Under the pieces are notes generated by a model. It made no database searches, was not told the DNA's origin, and saw nothing but the letters and a program-made list of their open reading frames with translations. Both the position numbers and the translations under genes were made by a program. A DNA stretch of 64,000 bases from Mesocentrotus franciscanus (taxonomy: Eukaryota; Echinodermata; Echinoidea; Camarodonta; Strongylocentrotidae): NCBI GenBank assembly GCA_037976565.1, contig CP137683.1:12788199-12852198 (forward strand), given 5' to 3'. Positions 43,071 to 55,255 of the stretch are shown piece by piece. Numbering within the stretch: position 1 is the first letter of the stretch; each line of letters begins with the position of its first letter.

Positions 43071-43739
43071 ATGCTTGGTGAATGTATTTGTGTATTTCTA
43101 GTTTGTTAGTGTGTTTGATAGCATGGTGTGATATGGATGTGTGAATGATGACGCTTGGCGAGGTGTGGTATCACACAGTCCTTTATTTCACAAATAAACG
43201 TTTTAATACCAGAATGAAATATTTATCTGTACCTTCAACAAGAGTTCATAGTTCTATGACTTTATATCATATAAATGTGTCTTTGTGATCCTGTCTTTTA
43301 TGGTGTATGTCACTTGATAATATGTATACACAAAGGATGTGGTCTCAGAAATTGTTTTAATGTAACTGTGTCATCAACAAACTGCAATAAACACTCTTTT
43401 GCTTTGTTATGACTATTCATTCAAGTGCATAGTAGTAGCAGATGTTTTTCTAGTTCCTGATCCACACAAAAAGATATTTTATTTGTACTGTTGACCGCTA
43501 GAAGACCTGGAATTTAGCCTTGAGTAGCTGAATTGACCAGTAATGACTCACAATCAAAAAGGTGTTACTGATTTAGAAGTGAGCTGAATGAAATATCAAC
43601 CCTCAGTTAAAAAAAAAAAAATTAATTAAAAAAAATGCTCTCTGATGGTCACTTGGGCACTTTCACACTAGTTGAAAGTGTGTTTAGAGAGACATCTTTC
43701 CAGCAGTTCCTCATAAAATGCAATACCACCTCCAATTCT
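43071..43739. other. Intronic spacer, no gene seen
   Basis: AT-rich, with an A run near 43608-43635. No exon was recognised. Confidence 0.4.
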
Positions 43740-43743
43740 TTAA

Positions 43744-44241
43744 AGGTAATGCAAAGTTTTGGGAAATTCTGAAATTGGATGGATAGTAATTCTTTAAATT
43801 TTTGATATATTTGTATGCCCCTGGGGATGTATTATAAGCACTAAAAAATTTAGCCCCTGAAACACTTCTGCTTACGAGCAAATTGAATAATCAAAATTTA
43901 CCGGTGCTCGGTAAATTTCAAATATTTCAAATAGCGCCTAATGCCATTCCATAGTAGCTGCGACCATGAAAATCTCAGAATATGCAGTTCTGATATATAA
44001 TTTCCAAACAGGAATAGCAAATCGGTCGATTGTAGTCAAGAAACATTGTTTTAAAGCTAAAGTAATATCAGTCTTGAGAGGGCGCTATACAACATAAATA
44101 GTTTATCATTTACAATTTCATCACCTTATAGACTCGGTTTCAACCGCGACAACGATTATTGAATTATTGTAAAATCGCATATGCTATTATATGTTCTTTT
44201 GAACCAAATTCCTGACCCCATACCAAAACTTTGTAATACCT
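43744..44241. mobile_element. 498-bp MITE flanked by TTAA, copy 2
   Basis: The end motifs are those of 35915-36412 and TTAA lies outside (43740-43743 and 44242-44245). The two copies have the same total length and differ by scattered substitutions plus a few small indels (for example GGTGCTCCCGGTAAA versus GGTGCTCGGTAAA). Confidence 0.85.
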
Positions 44242-44245
44242 TTAA

Positions 44246-44629
44246 GGTTATATCATGAACTTTTAATCAATGCAATCACTAAAGGCATCTAATAGACTAG
44301 ACCTGTTTACAAATGTACACTGTTTTAGGAACTTACACAGGTTACATATTGTAAAGAGAACACACACACAAAATGTTGGGTTTGGAATAGAAGTGTGCAG
44401 TGGTGTACAGTTCTTAATCTGTTCATAGATATTTGCAGGGCAGACTTCATCCCCAATAATGACTAGTTTTTGTAAAAGACTATAGATACACTGCCCAATC
44501 TATCAAGATTATAATGTTAAATTCAGTTTTTATCATCCACACATTTATATTAAGCCTTAGATTTAATGCACTCAACATTGGATAATTTTCTTTGTCTGAA
44601 TTGGGTAGGGTATGACCAGAGCTATTGAT
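44246..44629. other. Intronic spacer, no gene seen
   Basis: A (CA)n short run lies at 44362-44371. No exon was recognised. Confidence 0.4.
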
Positions 44630-44631
44630 TA

Positions 44632-44766
44632 GAAAAGTTTGGCCAACCTGGTTTGAATTGGACGCAATGTGGCAAATACTGCTTTGTTAAGCAAGCACAA
44701 AAGAAAAGAATATATGCCATATTGCGACCAATTCAAATTCAAGTGAAACCAAGTTGGCCAAATTCT
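44632..44766. mobile_element. 135-bp hairpin-forming inverted repeat
   Basis: GTTTGGCCAACCTGGTTTGA, ATTGGACGCAATGTGGCA, a ~45-bp loop, then the inverted partner (TGCCATATTGCGACCAATTC … AACCAAGTTGGCCAAATTC). The arms are about 45 bp long. It is probably a small foldback MITE. Confidence 0.7.
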
Positions 44767-45745
44767 TGTGTATTACTCTCTCTGGGTAGTCTACAGAGAG
44801 ATGTTGGTCAATTGCGCTGAATAAATATCTAATGGAATACTGACCACTAGCGGTTGATTGATGAGATCTGACTAGTTATAATTGCCTGATTGAATAATAG
44901 ATGAATTAGCGAGGACAGTGATTGATAATATATAAGATACAGAAGGACGTCATCCTGAACTTGACCTGTGTGCGAAGGTCAAAGATTGTTTTCATTTCAA
45001 GCAGATTTAATATTTGACAAGAATGCGGGTTGAGAGAAGGGAATAGAGTTAACAGTTTCTCTAAAATAGTTTATTGAAATGTTAAGATTTTTTTGAATTG
45101 TGAATCTTTCAAGCAGAACTCTTCAAAATGCAGCATCACTACCTCAATGCCAGCACTTAATATTTCATGACTAAGACACAGATATCACACAAATAAATAT
45201 TAATGCTTAGGGGCCTGCTTGCTGTGTGCAGTTCCTTTTTTTAAAATCTCCACTTTCTATTTTGCTGTGCCATTTTTTTTTTAACGGTGGCTTACTTGAG
45301 GTGTTTGTTATACAAAGGTAAATGAATGTCTCTGGCGACCCAACATTTGTTGCGGGCTTTAATTTTTCAAAGATATAGGTTTAGGGTTAGATTTCGTTTG
45401 GTGCTGAGTGCTGAGCAATTGTAGCCAACACATATGTCATAGAACGTAATAGACAACTATGTGAAAGGGTTTTCCAATATTTGCTCATTCAACGATTATT
45501 GTTTTGTCAAACATGTAGGGTTATAGTTAGTATTACAGTTGAGTTTCAATCTAGATTTAGGATTAGAATTAGTGTATAGTTTAGGTATATAGTCTTTAGT
45601 CCAGATTCGAAGTTGAGAATTTTGAAGGTGTAGGAGATTGACCACACTGCATGGCAATTCTGGCTGCACCTTGTGTCGTAGATCCTGATAGACAATATGT
45701 TGATGAAGAGAATGGAAGATAAATAGGCAGTCGATGAGTAATGTG
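44767..45745. other. Intronic spacer with degenerate TTAGGG-like text
   Basis: Phrases such as GGTTTAGGGTTAGATTTCG (45381) and TAGGGTTATAGTTAG (45518), then GATTTAGGATTAGAATTAG, resemble the tail of the composite repeat at 3747 and 5375. No exon was recognised. Confidence 0.4.
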
Positions 45746-45822
45746 TCTGTTTGGAGTCAGGAGGGCATCACCTCCTAAACTAACACACAATCAATGCCCT
45801 TCTGGCTATCAACGGATGAATT
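45746..45822 (+). repeat. Hairpin-family copy
   Basis: TCTGTTTGGAGTCAGGAGGG, CATCACCTC, a diverged loop, TCAATGCCCTTCTGGCTATC and AACGGATGAAT. Confidence 0.75.
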
Positions 45823-46935
45823 GAAGGATTGAATCATTGATGACACGTATGAGGGAGAGAAGTATGATGGATGATCGAGGTGGTCTGGAAAATACTTCAA
45901 AAAGAGTGATCATAGGTAGATGGATCTTCCTATGTGATCCCAAAAGAGGATTGTTTGTGCATCTTTAGAGAGAGGCAGAATTGAAGTTGTAGATCTGATC
46001 ATGACTGGAATCAATTTTTGTACAGAATGAACAGAATTTGACACTGAATGTTCAGGAAGTAAATAAATAGATAGGACTTATAAATCAACATTTTTACAAA
46101 ATAAATTGTGTCTAACTCTTGATTTTGATAGAAAATTTTTAAATGCTGAGTAACTAGTAAAGGAAGATAGGAGAAAGTTAGTAGTCTGGAAACTACTACT
46201 ATAATATATTTCAAATGATCATAGGCTCTATTTATCTTTCTGTGATAAGAGAAAGATAACGAGATGGACCAATCATCCTACAATTTCTCTCTCTCTTTTG
46301 ACAGATTTTTTAAAAACAAAAAACAAAATAATTACAAGTAGTACAATAACAATGGGATATACACTCTACAATTTAACGATAAAACAAAAGTTATACTATT
46401 TTGACCATGGTGTTAGTGTTTAGACAATGCTAAACTACAGAAGGAACAAATCTAATGTTTGCCCACAGGCTTATGAGTTGTGAGCCCTCTTGTGTTCATA
46501 GTCAGCAAGCCTCTACACGTACACAGCTACGTGCAATTATGACCCTGGCAGATACACTCTTTGAATCCATGAATTGGCAAGAAGAAATAACTATATTTTT
46601 ATATTTCTCTCAGCATTTATATATTGTGAAATGGCTTCACTCAAAGGGCATGGTGAAGAAGAATTTGAATAAATAGTTTACAAACATCCATGCGTGTATT
46701 CACTTATGAATTTCATCCCCATCTAGAGAAGTTTGAGATGGAACAAAGGGTGGTCTTTCAACTTTGACATTTGCAATATTTGCTGATGAAAAGCCAGCAA
46801 TGAGCAAATTTGATAAACAAATAATGTTCTGTGGGAATTATGAGAAGTGCATGGAATGTAAAGTAGTAGTCGTATTCTGAAAATGGGCCTTAGAAATAAC
46901 ACACAAAGGGGCATGCCTATGTGTGAAAAGCATTT
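45823..46935. other. Intronic spacer, no gene seen
   Basis: No exon with phase 0 and a usable acceptor was found. The CACAG|GCTTAT site at 46468 runs into a stop within five codons. Confidence 0.4.
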
Positions 46936-46939
46936 TAAG

Positions 46940-46979
46940 TTAATTTCTCTCTTTCTCTCTCTCTTTCTCCCTCTCTCTT

Positions 46980-47037
<58 letters not shown>

Positions 47038-47555
47038 TCCCTCTCTCTCTTCCTCTTAATCTCTCTCTAGCTCTCTCTCTCTCTTATTTTTTTAACACTC
47101 AATCCCCTTTATGTATTTCTTTTTGACAACCCCCATCTCTCTCACCCATCTTTTTCTCATTTTCTACTTCTCCTCCACTCTCTCCCTTCCTTTTCTTTTC
47201 TACCCCCTCCCTCCCTCCTTCTCATTCTCTTTCCATTCTCTCTCATTCTCTCCCTTTCTCCTCTCTCCTTTCTCCTCTCTCCCTCTCCCTCACTCTCATT
47301 CTCTCTCCCTTCTCCTTCATTCCCTCCAGCTTTCTCTGTCTCTCTTTCCCTCATCCCCATCTCCCTCTCCCTCCCTCCCTTTCATTCTTTCTCCCAAGAC
47401 TCCCATCTCTCTTAGTCTTAATCTCTCCCCCATCTCTCTCATTCTCTCCTCCATCTCTCTCTCTCTCTCTCCCTCCCTCCCTTTCATTATTTCTCCCATC
47501 TCTCTCAATCTCTCCCTCATACCTCCCCTCTCTCTGTCTTTCTCCCTTTAATTTT
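46940..47555. repeat. 600-bp CT-rich pyrimidine tract
   Basis: (CTTTCTCTCTCT)n at the start becomes an irregular CTCCC/CATTCTC mixture. Ser/Leu/Pro-rich (plus) and Arg/Glu/Met-rich (minus) frames are artefacts. Confidence 0.9.
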
Positions 47556-47639
47556 TATTAGCAACAGAAATACACATAATTACTCTTACTCTTCCTTTCT
47601 CCATTATGGATTATTAAAATAATAATTTGATTAAAAATT

Positions 47640-47945
47640 TCAGCTCTCCACAACATTCTTGTAAAAAAAATGCTGGTTAATGGAGAAATTTCTTTCCTTC
47701 TTTTTCCAGCGATATCGGATTATTAAAGACATCACGTGCTAGACTGCTGCCATACAATCCAGCTCCATTGTCATACCCCAAATGAATGTGTTTTCTAAAA
47801 GCCGGTGATGCATTATTAAAACAGGATTCTTCCTTTACAGGAGTTTTTTCACATGCCGAGACATGTTCTCTTGTAAATCTCTCCCATATTTGAGATGAAT
47901 AATGTGCACTCATTTAGATTAATGGACGTTTTTACAGCAGATCGT
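47640..47945. promoter_or_regulatory. Candidate conserved non-coding island
   Basis: A complex non-repetitive block (GACATCACGTGCTAGACTGC includes an E-box CACGTG; AAAAGCCGGTGATGCATTAT) between CT tract and AT-rich intron. Inference only. Confidence 0.25.
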
Positions 47946-49960
47946 AAGCTGATAAAAAACGCTTTTAGGCGGTGAGAATATATTTTACATGTAAGCGCTA
48001 TCTAAGAGTATCAGGTTGCATATAGACACATACATAGGTGCAGTTGCTATTAGAACAGTAAACTGCAGAACCCATTTCATGGAAAAAGATTATTTTGTCA
48101 TTACAAGTAAAGGGAGATAGTGCCTTTAAAAAAACGTGCTTTTGCATAAAATGAGGAAATTATATAAAACAAAGTACATTAGCCATCTATTTTCTAAGTG
48201 GCATATCAACTGCATATCAATATAATCTTGTACACGTACATGTCTGTACAGCCGAAAGGAGCTAAATACATTTGAGCTATATATGTGTCTTTAATGCTTT
48301 TAATATTCTTGCTTTTAACCAAAGTTGTTCTCTTCATCTACTTTGCTTTAGATCTGTACAACAACCATCAACCCAAACTTTAAAGAGAGAATCAAATCTG
48401 TTCTCTTACAACAATTTCCCATGCTTTTCAATCTCAACAATACCTTGTTTTGAGCTCTTTAGGAGGAAATCGATCCAAAAATTACTCCACGCCACAAAGT
48501 GTGTGATTTAGTATAACCAATCAATAAAGCAAACAAAGGAATATAGAGGACAAGATACGCAGCTGTGCACCTTGCTATTGGCTGTCGTAATGTAAAGCAA
48601 ATAACATTTATTTAACCTCTCGTATAGATTGCGAGACATATTACACATGTGCTGCAGGGGAAATTACACCAGTTTGTATAATATAATGATGAGAAAGTGC
48701 ACATCTGTTGCCAAATTTTTATTATGAAATAATCATTTAAATGTAAGTTTCTGTTTCATACATTTAAAATAAAAGGAATGTGCAGTATTGAACAGGGTAT
48801 GTGGTGCAGTATAAAGCTCATGTTATCAGTTATGCTAGGATTAGATGATTGTATTGAATTGGTGGCCAATTTGCATACTGGTAATAACCTTGTAATCTCC
48901 TTGTTAGAATCTTAGATTATTCTGAGATATACCCTGTAATACAAGACAATAACTTCAATCTCTGGATAAGACATCATTTTTAAAGCATATTCTTCAAACT
49001 CATAATCAGTAACCCCTACTTTTATTCTATATATCCTTTTTTTAAATAAATAATTTCAAAGCACTTTATCTGATATCTCTTCCATAATCTGCTGTTGTTA
49101 ATTTGTCGTGTGTATGATTAAATGTTTGGGGTTTTTAAAAATCAAATACCATTCTGATAATCTGAAGACAGCATTGCAATTGTAACAAACCATACATAAT
49201 CAAAAATATTATCAAAACAATTAATATATCTTTACTGCATGTCAATTCTATATGTATGTTTATTGAAGCAATTGTAGCTTCTCCTTTGTTTTCCTCTAGT
49301 GGTGAAGCAATTCTCATTGTAGTTTCTATTTTAAAAAATAGTGTCTGAAAAAAATGTTACATTAGTATAGATGAAGATTAAGGTAAATGACAAATTTATG
49401 TAAATGATTCATCTTCAAAATGAAAGAATTTACAAACTCCTGTCTGTTGAGGACCTTGGATCATTACGTACCTATATTAAAGGATATTAGATAACACTCT
49501 TTCTTGCTCACAGCAGACAATATAGTAGTCTTAAAATAAACACTTTCAGGATATAGAATAACAACAATAATTATTTCAATTATTGTACCTTAAATTCTTC
49601 TCCCTCTCTCTCCATGTGAATCATTCTATAAATGCTTCATAATCTAATATTTGCTATTCAGGACTAATTAATGAAGTATAGTGAGAGACTTCATGGCAGT
49701 AATGATTCACAATTCTACTGAATACAATAGGGCATCACTGAAACATATTCAGCACAACAGTATCCTACAAAACATTGCATTCACAACAAAGCCTTCCTGT
49801 CCCCTGCCATTTCACCTCTAATTTGATTTCTTTTTTCACCCCTCTAACAAAAAGATTCCTCGTCCTTCGTCTACTAATCATATCTTCCTTTCCATTTCGC
49901 AATCTCTTTTCTCCATCCTTCCCATTTCTCTCTCACTCCCATTTCTCTTTTGTATTCAAG
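47946..49960. other. Long AT-rich intronic stretch, no gene seen
   Basis: No exon or interspersed repeat was recognised. It becomes pyrimidine-rich at 49780-49960. Confidence 0.4.
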
Positions 49961-50240
49961 CCACGAGCCTATATTAATATTTTTACCAAATGAATTCTCC
50001 GGACGACAACACATTGTCTTCTACGCTGTATCCATCCTCCGCTATTCTTCCGATGGAGCCAAGAGTGTTGTGTACTGTTTCTTGTTGCCATAGCTACCGG
50101 AGTAAATTGCATCAGGCAGGAAGATGCCGAACGGCACGCTTTGCCAGTTGTTTTTTCCTCCGTCCTTCTCTTATCTTTTCTTAGTTCCACTCGTTTGAAG
50201 TTAAAAGCCAATGCCAGAGGCAGGTGCTTCTTGGTGTTCT
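49961..50240. promoter_or_regulatory. Candidate conserved non-coding island
   Basis: A GC-balanced block (CTCCGGACGACAACACATTG, GTTGCCATAGCTACCGGAG with an X-box-like core). No frame fits the splice phase. Inference only. Confidence 0.2.
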
Positions 50241-50969
50241 AGCCTTTCTTGAATCGTTTCTGTATAGCTCTTTTTTTCCTTCTCCTCCTTATCTTTGAAG
50301 GTTTCTTTCGTATGAAGCCTTGGGGATTGTTGGTGACACTGGTTGTGGCCAACATAATGACCTTGTAGGAAAGAAATGAAAATGTCTTTTGACACTCAAA
50401 GTCAAGGAACGTTCAAATATTAAGCGTATTCTAAAATGAAAGAGTGATATTGTATGCTTCCCCCTTAAATACTTGTGATGAGACTGAATTAAATGCAGGT
50501 TCATACCATTGGAAATGATTGCCCAAGGGAATCCCTGGTAGTGGTAATGATAGCTAACACACGATACGATCCGCCTGCGGTCCAAATTTCGAAGAAATGG
50601 CAATTGAAATCAGATATACATGTAGAAATCCAACCAACATCATCTTCCTCATGTAGGTTCTAAATAATGATAAGAATACTAACAACCGGAATTTCAGTCC
50701 AGTGAAGCCTTCTAGTCATAATATACAGTTAAAAACTAAATTATTGATACCCCTTGTACATTTGATGTTTTTGTTTATTTTCGTAACTCAAGAATGATAG
50801 GAGGACAGGTTGAATTAGGGCCTTTGGTGAATACTACTAGATGTAAGATTTAATGTGTCACATTCTTAAGAAAAAAATTACGAAACTTGGTGAGGGTATG
50901 AATAATTAATAACTGTATGCTGAATCGGCTTCAGACCATAAGTAACAGATTAGTGAAGCATATTTCTTC
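50241..50969. other. Intronic spacer, no gene seen
   Basis: No exon or repeat was recognised. Confidence 0.4.
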
Positions 50970-51048
50970 CGTTGAGAGTCAGAATGGCATTATTATCTCA
51001 TATCACTTTACACAGGGTTAACGCCCTTCTGGTTCCAAACAGGCGATT
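50970..51048 (+). repeat. Hairpin-family copy
   Basis: CCGTTGAGAGTCAGAATGGC, loop CATATCACTTTACACAG, GGTTAACGCCCTTCTGGTTC and CAAACAGGCGAT. Loop forward. Confidence 0.75.
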
Positions 51049-51660
51049 TATGACGCTCAGATTTTTGTTTAATTAACAAAGGTAATTTGCGTGCTCAAGT
51101 CAGCGTTTAGATTTCAATTCATTTATAGTTTCTCCTTCAACATTGGCAATAACAGAGACAGAAAGTAATGTAAAGTTAGATATCTCTTCCTTAAATTATT
51201 TTTGGACAAGTTATTAGTATATCCGGTGATGTGTATTATATTCTCATAACATCCAACAGCAGTCCATACATCTGCATTTCATCTATCGATCTTCGTTAAT
51301 GTGAACTGCTTTGAAATGCAAAGTATTCTGGGATTACACATATTCATATCATGCAATGCGAACTGTATTTCTTTTTTTTCCCCTCATGGACTCTACTTTG
51401 TCATTATGTATTTGTCATTAACTGCTTATAGTGGAATGTATTTTTTTTTTGTTTATTCCTTTTCTTTGAAGGAAGTGGGGTATGAATACATTATCCTTCT
51501 GCTTGAATTGGTTGGGTGTATGTATGTTGATGGTGTGATTACCATGGTAATGACAAGGCATGATCGATGCTGACATGAAAGAAGATTAAGATAATTGAGG
51601 TTCCACCAGAGAGTACATTCGGTATGATAGTCTAAGGCCACAGACACTACTTTGAACGCT
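51049..51660. other. Intronic spacer, no gene seen
   Basis: No exon or repeat was recognised. Confidence 0.4.
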
Positions 51661-51726
51661 ATGGCAACTACTTTTGAAAATCAACTCAAGGGCAATGTCA
51701 ATACCCCATTGTATATCCCACAGAAG

Positions 51727-51809
51727 TAGTGTTCGGATTATGTAATATGTCATTGTAATGTTCGCACATTTCAAAAGGTAATGGATGGAGCTCTTAAGAT
51801 TTGCCTTAC
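51727..51809 (-). repeat. Dispersed ~100-bp repeat copy, inverted
   Basis: GTTCGGATTATGTAATATGT, CATTGTAATG and CACATTTCAAAAGGTAATGG are reverse complements of phrases at 2893-2994. Just before it, CAACTCAAGGGCAATGTCAA (about 51681) repeats the family's left end in direct orientation, so this copy may itself be an inverted pair. Confidence 0.6.
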
Positions 51810-52907
51810 ATGAAAGTCGATGTTTGCGAAAATGTAGTTGGGATCGTGGTTTTGACACTTAACTCCTTGTCAGCTACAGTTTGATATCCTATATAGAGTT
51901 TTTTTTAGTACGTTTTACATTCACATTGTGCTTGTGACAAAAGTTGAATTTTGAATTTGATAAAAAACACTTTAATTTACTGTTAATATATTCAATAAAG
52001 ATATGCAATAAAGCTTTGAGCCTAGCATAATTTTGCCACTCTCTTGCGGCATTCAGGAGAAGCTATGGGACAAGGCCACAGGACTGCAGTCTCCCATAGT
52101 TTTGCAGTTCAGACCCTTTGGAACTCGATCCAGCGTGTAACTAATTGTTTTGTTCCTGCAAATTACTGATATAGAGGGCTGCATGCTGTATAAAGGCCAT
52201 TAAGACCATTTCAAAATTTCAAGAAATTGAAAAATGACATCTATGTTTTATATTTTTATTCTCTATTTTTACTCGTTACACAACCAACAAGTTTTTAATG
52301 ATACCAATGCTTTGACATCCTCTTCTAACAAATTCTAATGGATTTCATTGTTTAATCAAAGATGCTCTCGGGAGCCAGTATTTATAAAATTTTGATCTTG
52401 CTAACCAATATATGTGATGCTTCAGGATGTATTTTTCTAGTAGCTGATTACGTTTGATTTAGGAAGTAGGATATTGATCGCAAAAATGCAGAAAAGACTT
52501 TCCCCCCAGAAATATGAATCAGCCTCCATAGGCTTGCAATTGCCCTTCAATTTTCTTCTTCTTTTGTTATCTTTATTTTTTTACTAAGGACAATCTGTTA
52601 GCGTCCTGCAGGCTGCCAACCAACAATTTGTTTTTCTGTTGTTGGAAATATGAGTAGGACCTTAGGTTGAGAGAATGGGGTTGGATATGTTATTCTGGTG
52701 AACCTGGTGGCAATGCTAAGTGTCCTACTTTAGATTCTGAATCAGTCAATTTGAGATGCGGAGGAAAACTAGAACACTGCCATGACCCGTGGGATGGGGA
52801 ATAAGAATAATATGAGCAGTGGTAGGAAATGTTTTAGGAATTTTTGCTGTTATGCATAGAATAAAGAACAAAATGCCCCTCTGCTTGGTGAATTTGAAGA
52901 TGATATA
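51810..52907. other. Intronic spacer, no gene seen
   Basis: A small inverted pair CTATGGGA/TCTCCCATAG (about 52063-52100) is the only structure noted. The acceptor-like CCTGCAG|GCTGCC at 52613 reaches a stop within about 15 codons. Confidence 0.4.
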
Positions 52908-52978
52908 GTCTGTGTTGAGTCACAAGGGAATTAATCCATATAGTTTGATTCAGAGCAGTAGCTCCAAACAGACAATAT
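52908..52978 (+). repeat. Hairpin-family copy, strongly decayed
   Basis: GTCTGTGTTGAGTCACAAGG, loop CATATAGTTTGATTCAGAG, then a right arm reduced to CAGTAGCTCCAAACAGAC. Loop forward. Confidence 0.6.
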
Positions 52979-53094
52979 AATTATGCAAGAAGGTCTTTAA
53001 AAGAAAGGGAAAAGGGTATTTTTTTAATGAGATCAATTGAGTCTAGGAGAAGAAGAAGAAAGAATTGGTTATCATAGTAAGATGTGAACATGCT

Positions 53095-53293
53095 GTAGTC
53101 ATCATCAGAAGCAGCAACATCATTGTCATCCTCATCATCATCATCATCATTACCAGCATTCATCATTATCTTCATCATTACCATTATCATCACCATTATC
53201 ATCATCATGATCATCATTATCGTGATCATATTCTTCTAATATTATTCTTCTTCTTATTATTATTATTATTATTAGTAGTAGTAGTAGTAGTAC

Positions 53294-53328
<35 letters not shown>

Positions 53329-53400
53329 ATGCTGTTGTTGTTTTTATTGTTATTGTTGTTGTTGCTGCTGCTGTTGTCATTACTATTATCATAAAATACA
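53095..53400. repeat. Patchwork of triplet repeats (ATC, TTA, AGT, GTT, GCT)
   Basis: Successive blocks of different triplets: ATC/ATT (53100-53235), CTT/TTA (53240-53272), AGT (53273-53325) and GTT/GCT (53330-53375). Reading frames on both strands are homopolymer-like artefacts. Confidence 0.9.
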
Positions 53401-54530
53401 TAAATAGTGCTACAAATAAACACACCCTTTGGGGTACATAAGAGTGCGCTACAATGTATAATCAACAGGTTGTTGTGGAGTTCATATCAGTGTTACACTC
53501 GTCACCTTCCTGCTAGTAATGCACACCTTTAACGATCATGAATTATCCAAGCCTTGATCATGTAAATTGAAACTCCTTCATCACCGTCCACCGGTCTGAA
53601 GATCGCATCACCCACTCTTCTGATGCAGCTCCATTATCGCTCTAATCCAGTCAATCAGAGTGATGGTGTACACTGACGAGTTAAAGGGAAAGTCTCTCTA
53701 CTCCGACATCAAGTTGGCAACACGATTGCAAATGTTTTTGAGAAAGCAACTCGAGGGCAATGTCAACACCATTTTGTGCATCCAGTCAAAATTATATTTA
53801 GCGTTGTGTAACAAAAAGATTTGCAATCAATCACAAATGGCAGTGAACAATCGAGAGCATTGTTGCATGGACATCTCGTTGAAAAATCTGACCCTGAACC
53901 AATCAGAATGGTTGATTCATAATTCCAATTGATTGCAAAAAGAAATTTGTTACATGATATGTTATTGTCATAGTCTCTATTATGTTTGCAGATTCGATTG
54001 GTGATGATCAAGGGGATTGAAATTGCCTTCGGTTAATTTTTGGAGGTCTTTGCGGTCATGTTTCGCTGAAATAAAAGTTAGAGAAGTAGATTAGCGCAAG
54101 CATGAGGAAAATGCTTTTTTTTAACTGTATAAATTTTCAAAATTGATCAAATGTATATAGGCAACTCTATAACATACCTTCAGAGCACCTCTCCATTCGC
54201 TCTGCACTGTTATGAATTTTATGAATTTCTTTTTTTGAAGATAATATTTCATTGTACTTGTGCCTTATAGATACATTGCTAGACACACATGTTATATTGC
54301 ACAATTCCTCTGTGAAAAAGATCAGTTTCTTCATCAACAACCAGGAAAAGGAGATTAATGCCAGAGACTTTGTGAGGAAGGAAAGAAAATGTCAAAGGGT
54401 AATATGTACTTTTCAAAGCTGTGGGTAATGTACTAAATATACCAGATTATCATTATAATGTATTCTTAAATACATGGACATCTACAGCGAATGTGGTTTG
54501 ATTACATGAGTTACAATTAAGTTTGTATTT
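53401..54530. other. Intronic spacer, possible repeat remnant
   Basis: CAACTCGAGGGCAATGTCAA (53748) matches the left end of the 51681 repeat. The frame at 53660-53932 has no recognisable domain. The acceptor-like GCAG|ATTCGATTG at 53992 gives about 14 codons before a stop. Confidence 0.4.
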
Positions 54531-54539
54531 AGAGTTGTC

Positions 54540-54760
54540 TCTCTTGCTCACTCCCCCATTCCTCTTTCTTTCTTCTTCTTAATTTCTTTCTTTCTCTCTC
54601 TCTCTTTCTCCTTATAGCACTCTCTCTCTCTTTCTCTTTATCTTTGTCTCTCACTGTACCACTTGTCTTCCATTTCCCCCTTCCTTTATCTCTCTCTGTC
54701 TGTCTGTCTCTCTGTCTGTCTGTCTCTCTATCTTTGCTCTATATCTTATTTTTTACTCCC
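54540..54760. repeat. CT-rich pyrimidine tract
   Basis: TTTCTCTCTC and CTGTCTGTCTGTC runs. Confidence 0.85.
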
Positions 54761-54779
54761 CTTTTTTCCATGGAGCCTC

Positions 54780-54955
54780 ACCAGTAAATTTAGCATCCAT
54801 CATAATCATAAGTGGGTCTACAGAAGAGAGACAGTAATTCACACAGGCTCCAAACATCTGTCACCCGTTTCCATGACGACCCCACACTTGTCCAATCAGA
54901 TTTTGGCACACGGCTGCCTTATTTGCATTTGAAATCGAAAAGAGAGCCCTGCTTT
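54780..54955. promoter_or_regulatory. Candidate enhancer or promoter: X-box, CCAAT and octamer in 62 bp
   Basis: GTTTCCATGACGAC at 54867-54880 fits the RFX X-box, CCAATCAG at 54892-54899 is a CCAAT box, and ATTTGCAT at 54921-54928 is a POU octamer. The block is complex sequence between two CT tracts. Motifs are seen; function is inferred. Confidence 0.4.
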
Positions 54956-55255
54956 AGCTCCCCCCTTCTTTCTCTCTCTCCCCTCTACCTCTGTCTCACT
55001 CTTTCTCTCTTTCTCTCTCTCAATTCTTCTGTCTCTCTCTTTCTTGCTTTCTCTATTTTCTCTCCCTCTTCCTCTTTTCTTTCTCCCTCTCTTTATTTCT
55101 CTTTTGCCTCAACCTCTTTTTTTTCTGTTACTCATTTGTTATCTTCTTCAACTCATATGCTCTCCTCAAGCATACACAGTATCTTACATCTAATTGAATG
55201 CATGGGACCAGAACCAGTGTGTGTGTGTGTGAGTGAGAGAGAGAGAGAGCACTTT
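54956..55255. repeat. CT tract, then short GT and GA runs
   Basis: Pyrimidine tract to about 55130, then (GT)7 and (GA)8 at about 55217-55248. Confidence 0.85.

Noticed and set aside
47111..47551. Ser/Leu/Pro-rich frame and minus-strand Arg/Glu/Met-rich frames
   Set aside because: Pure products of a CT-rich tract; the same holds for the frames at 18209-18636, 25882-26513, 33589-33994, 34675-35089, 58688-59161 and 61101-61568.
47697..47733. Acceptor-like TTTTTCCAG followed by RYRIIKDITC
   Set aside because: Phase 0 reading meets TAG after ten codons and the segment has no donor.
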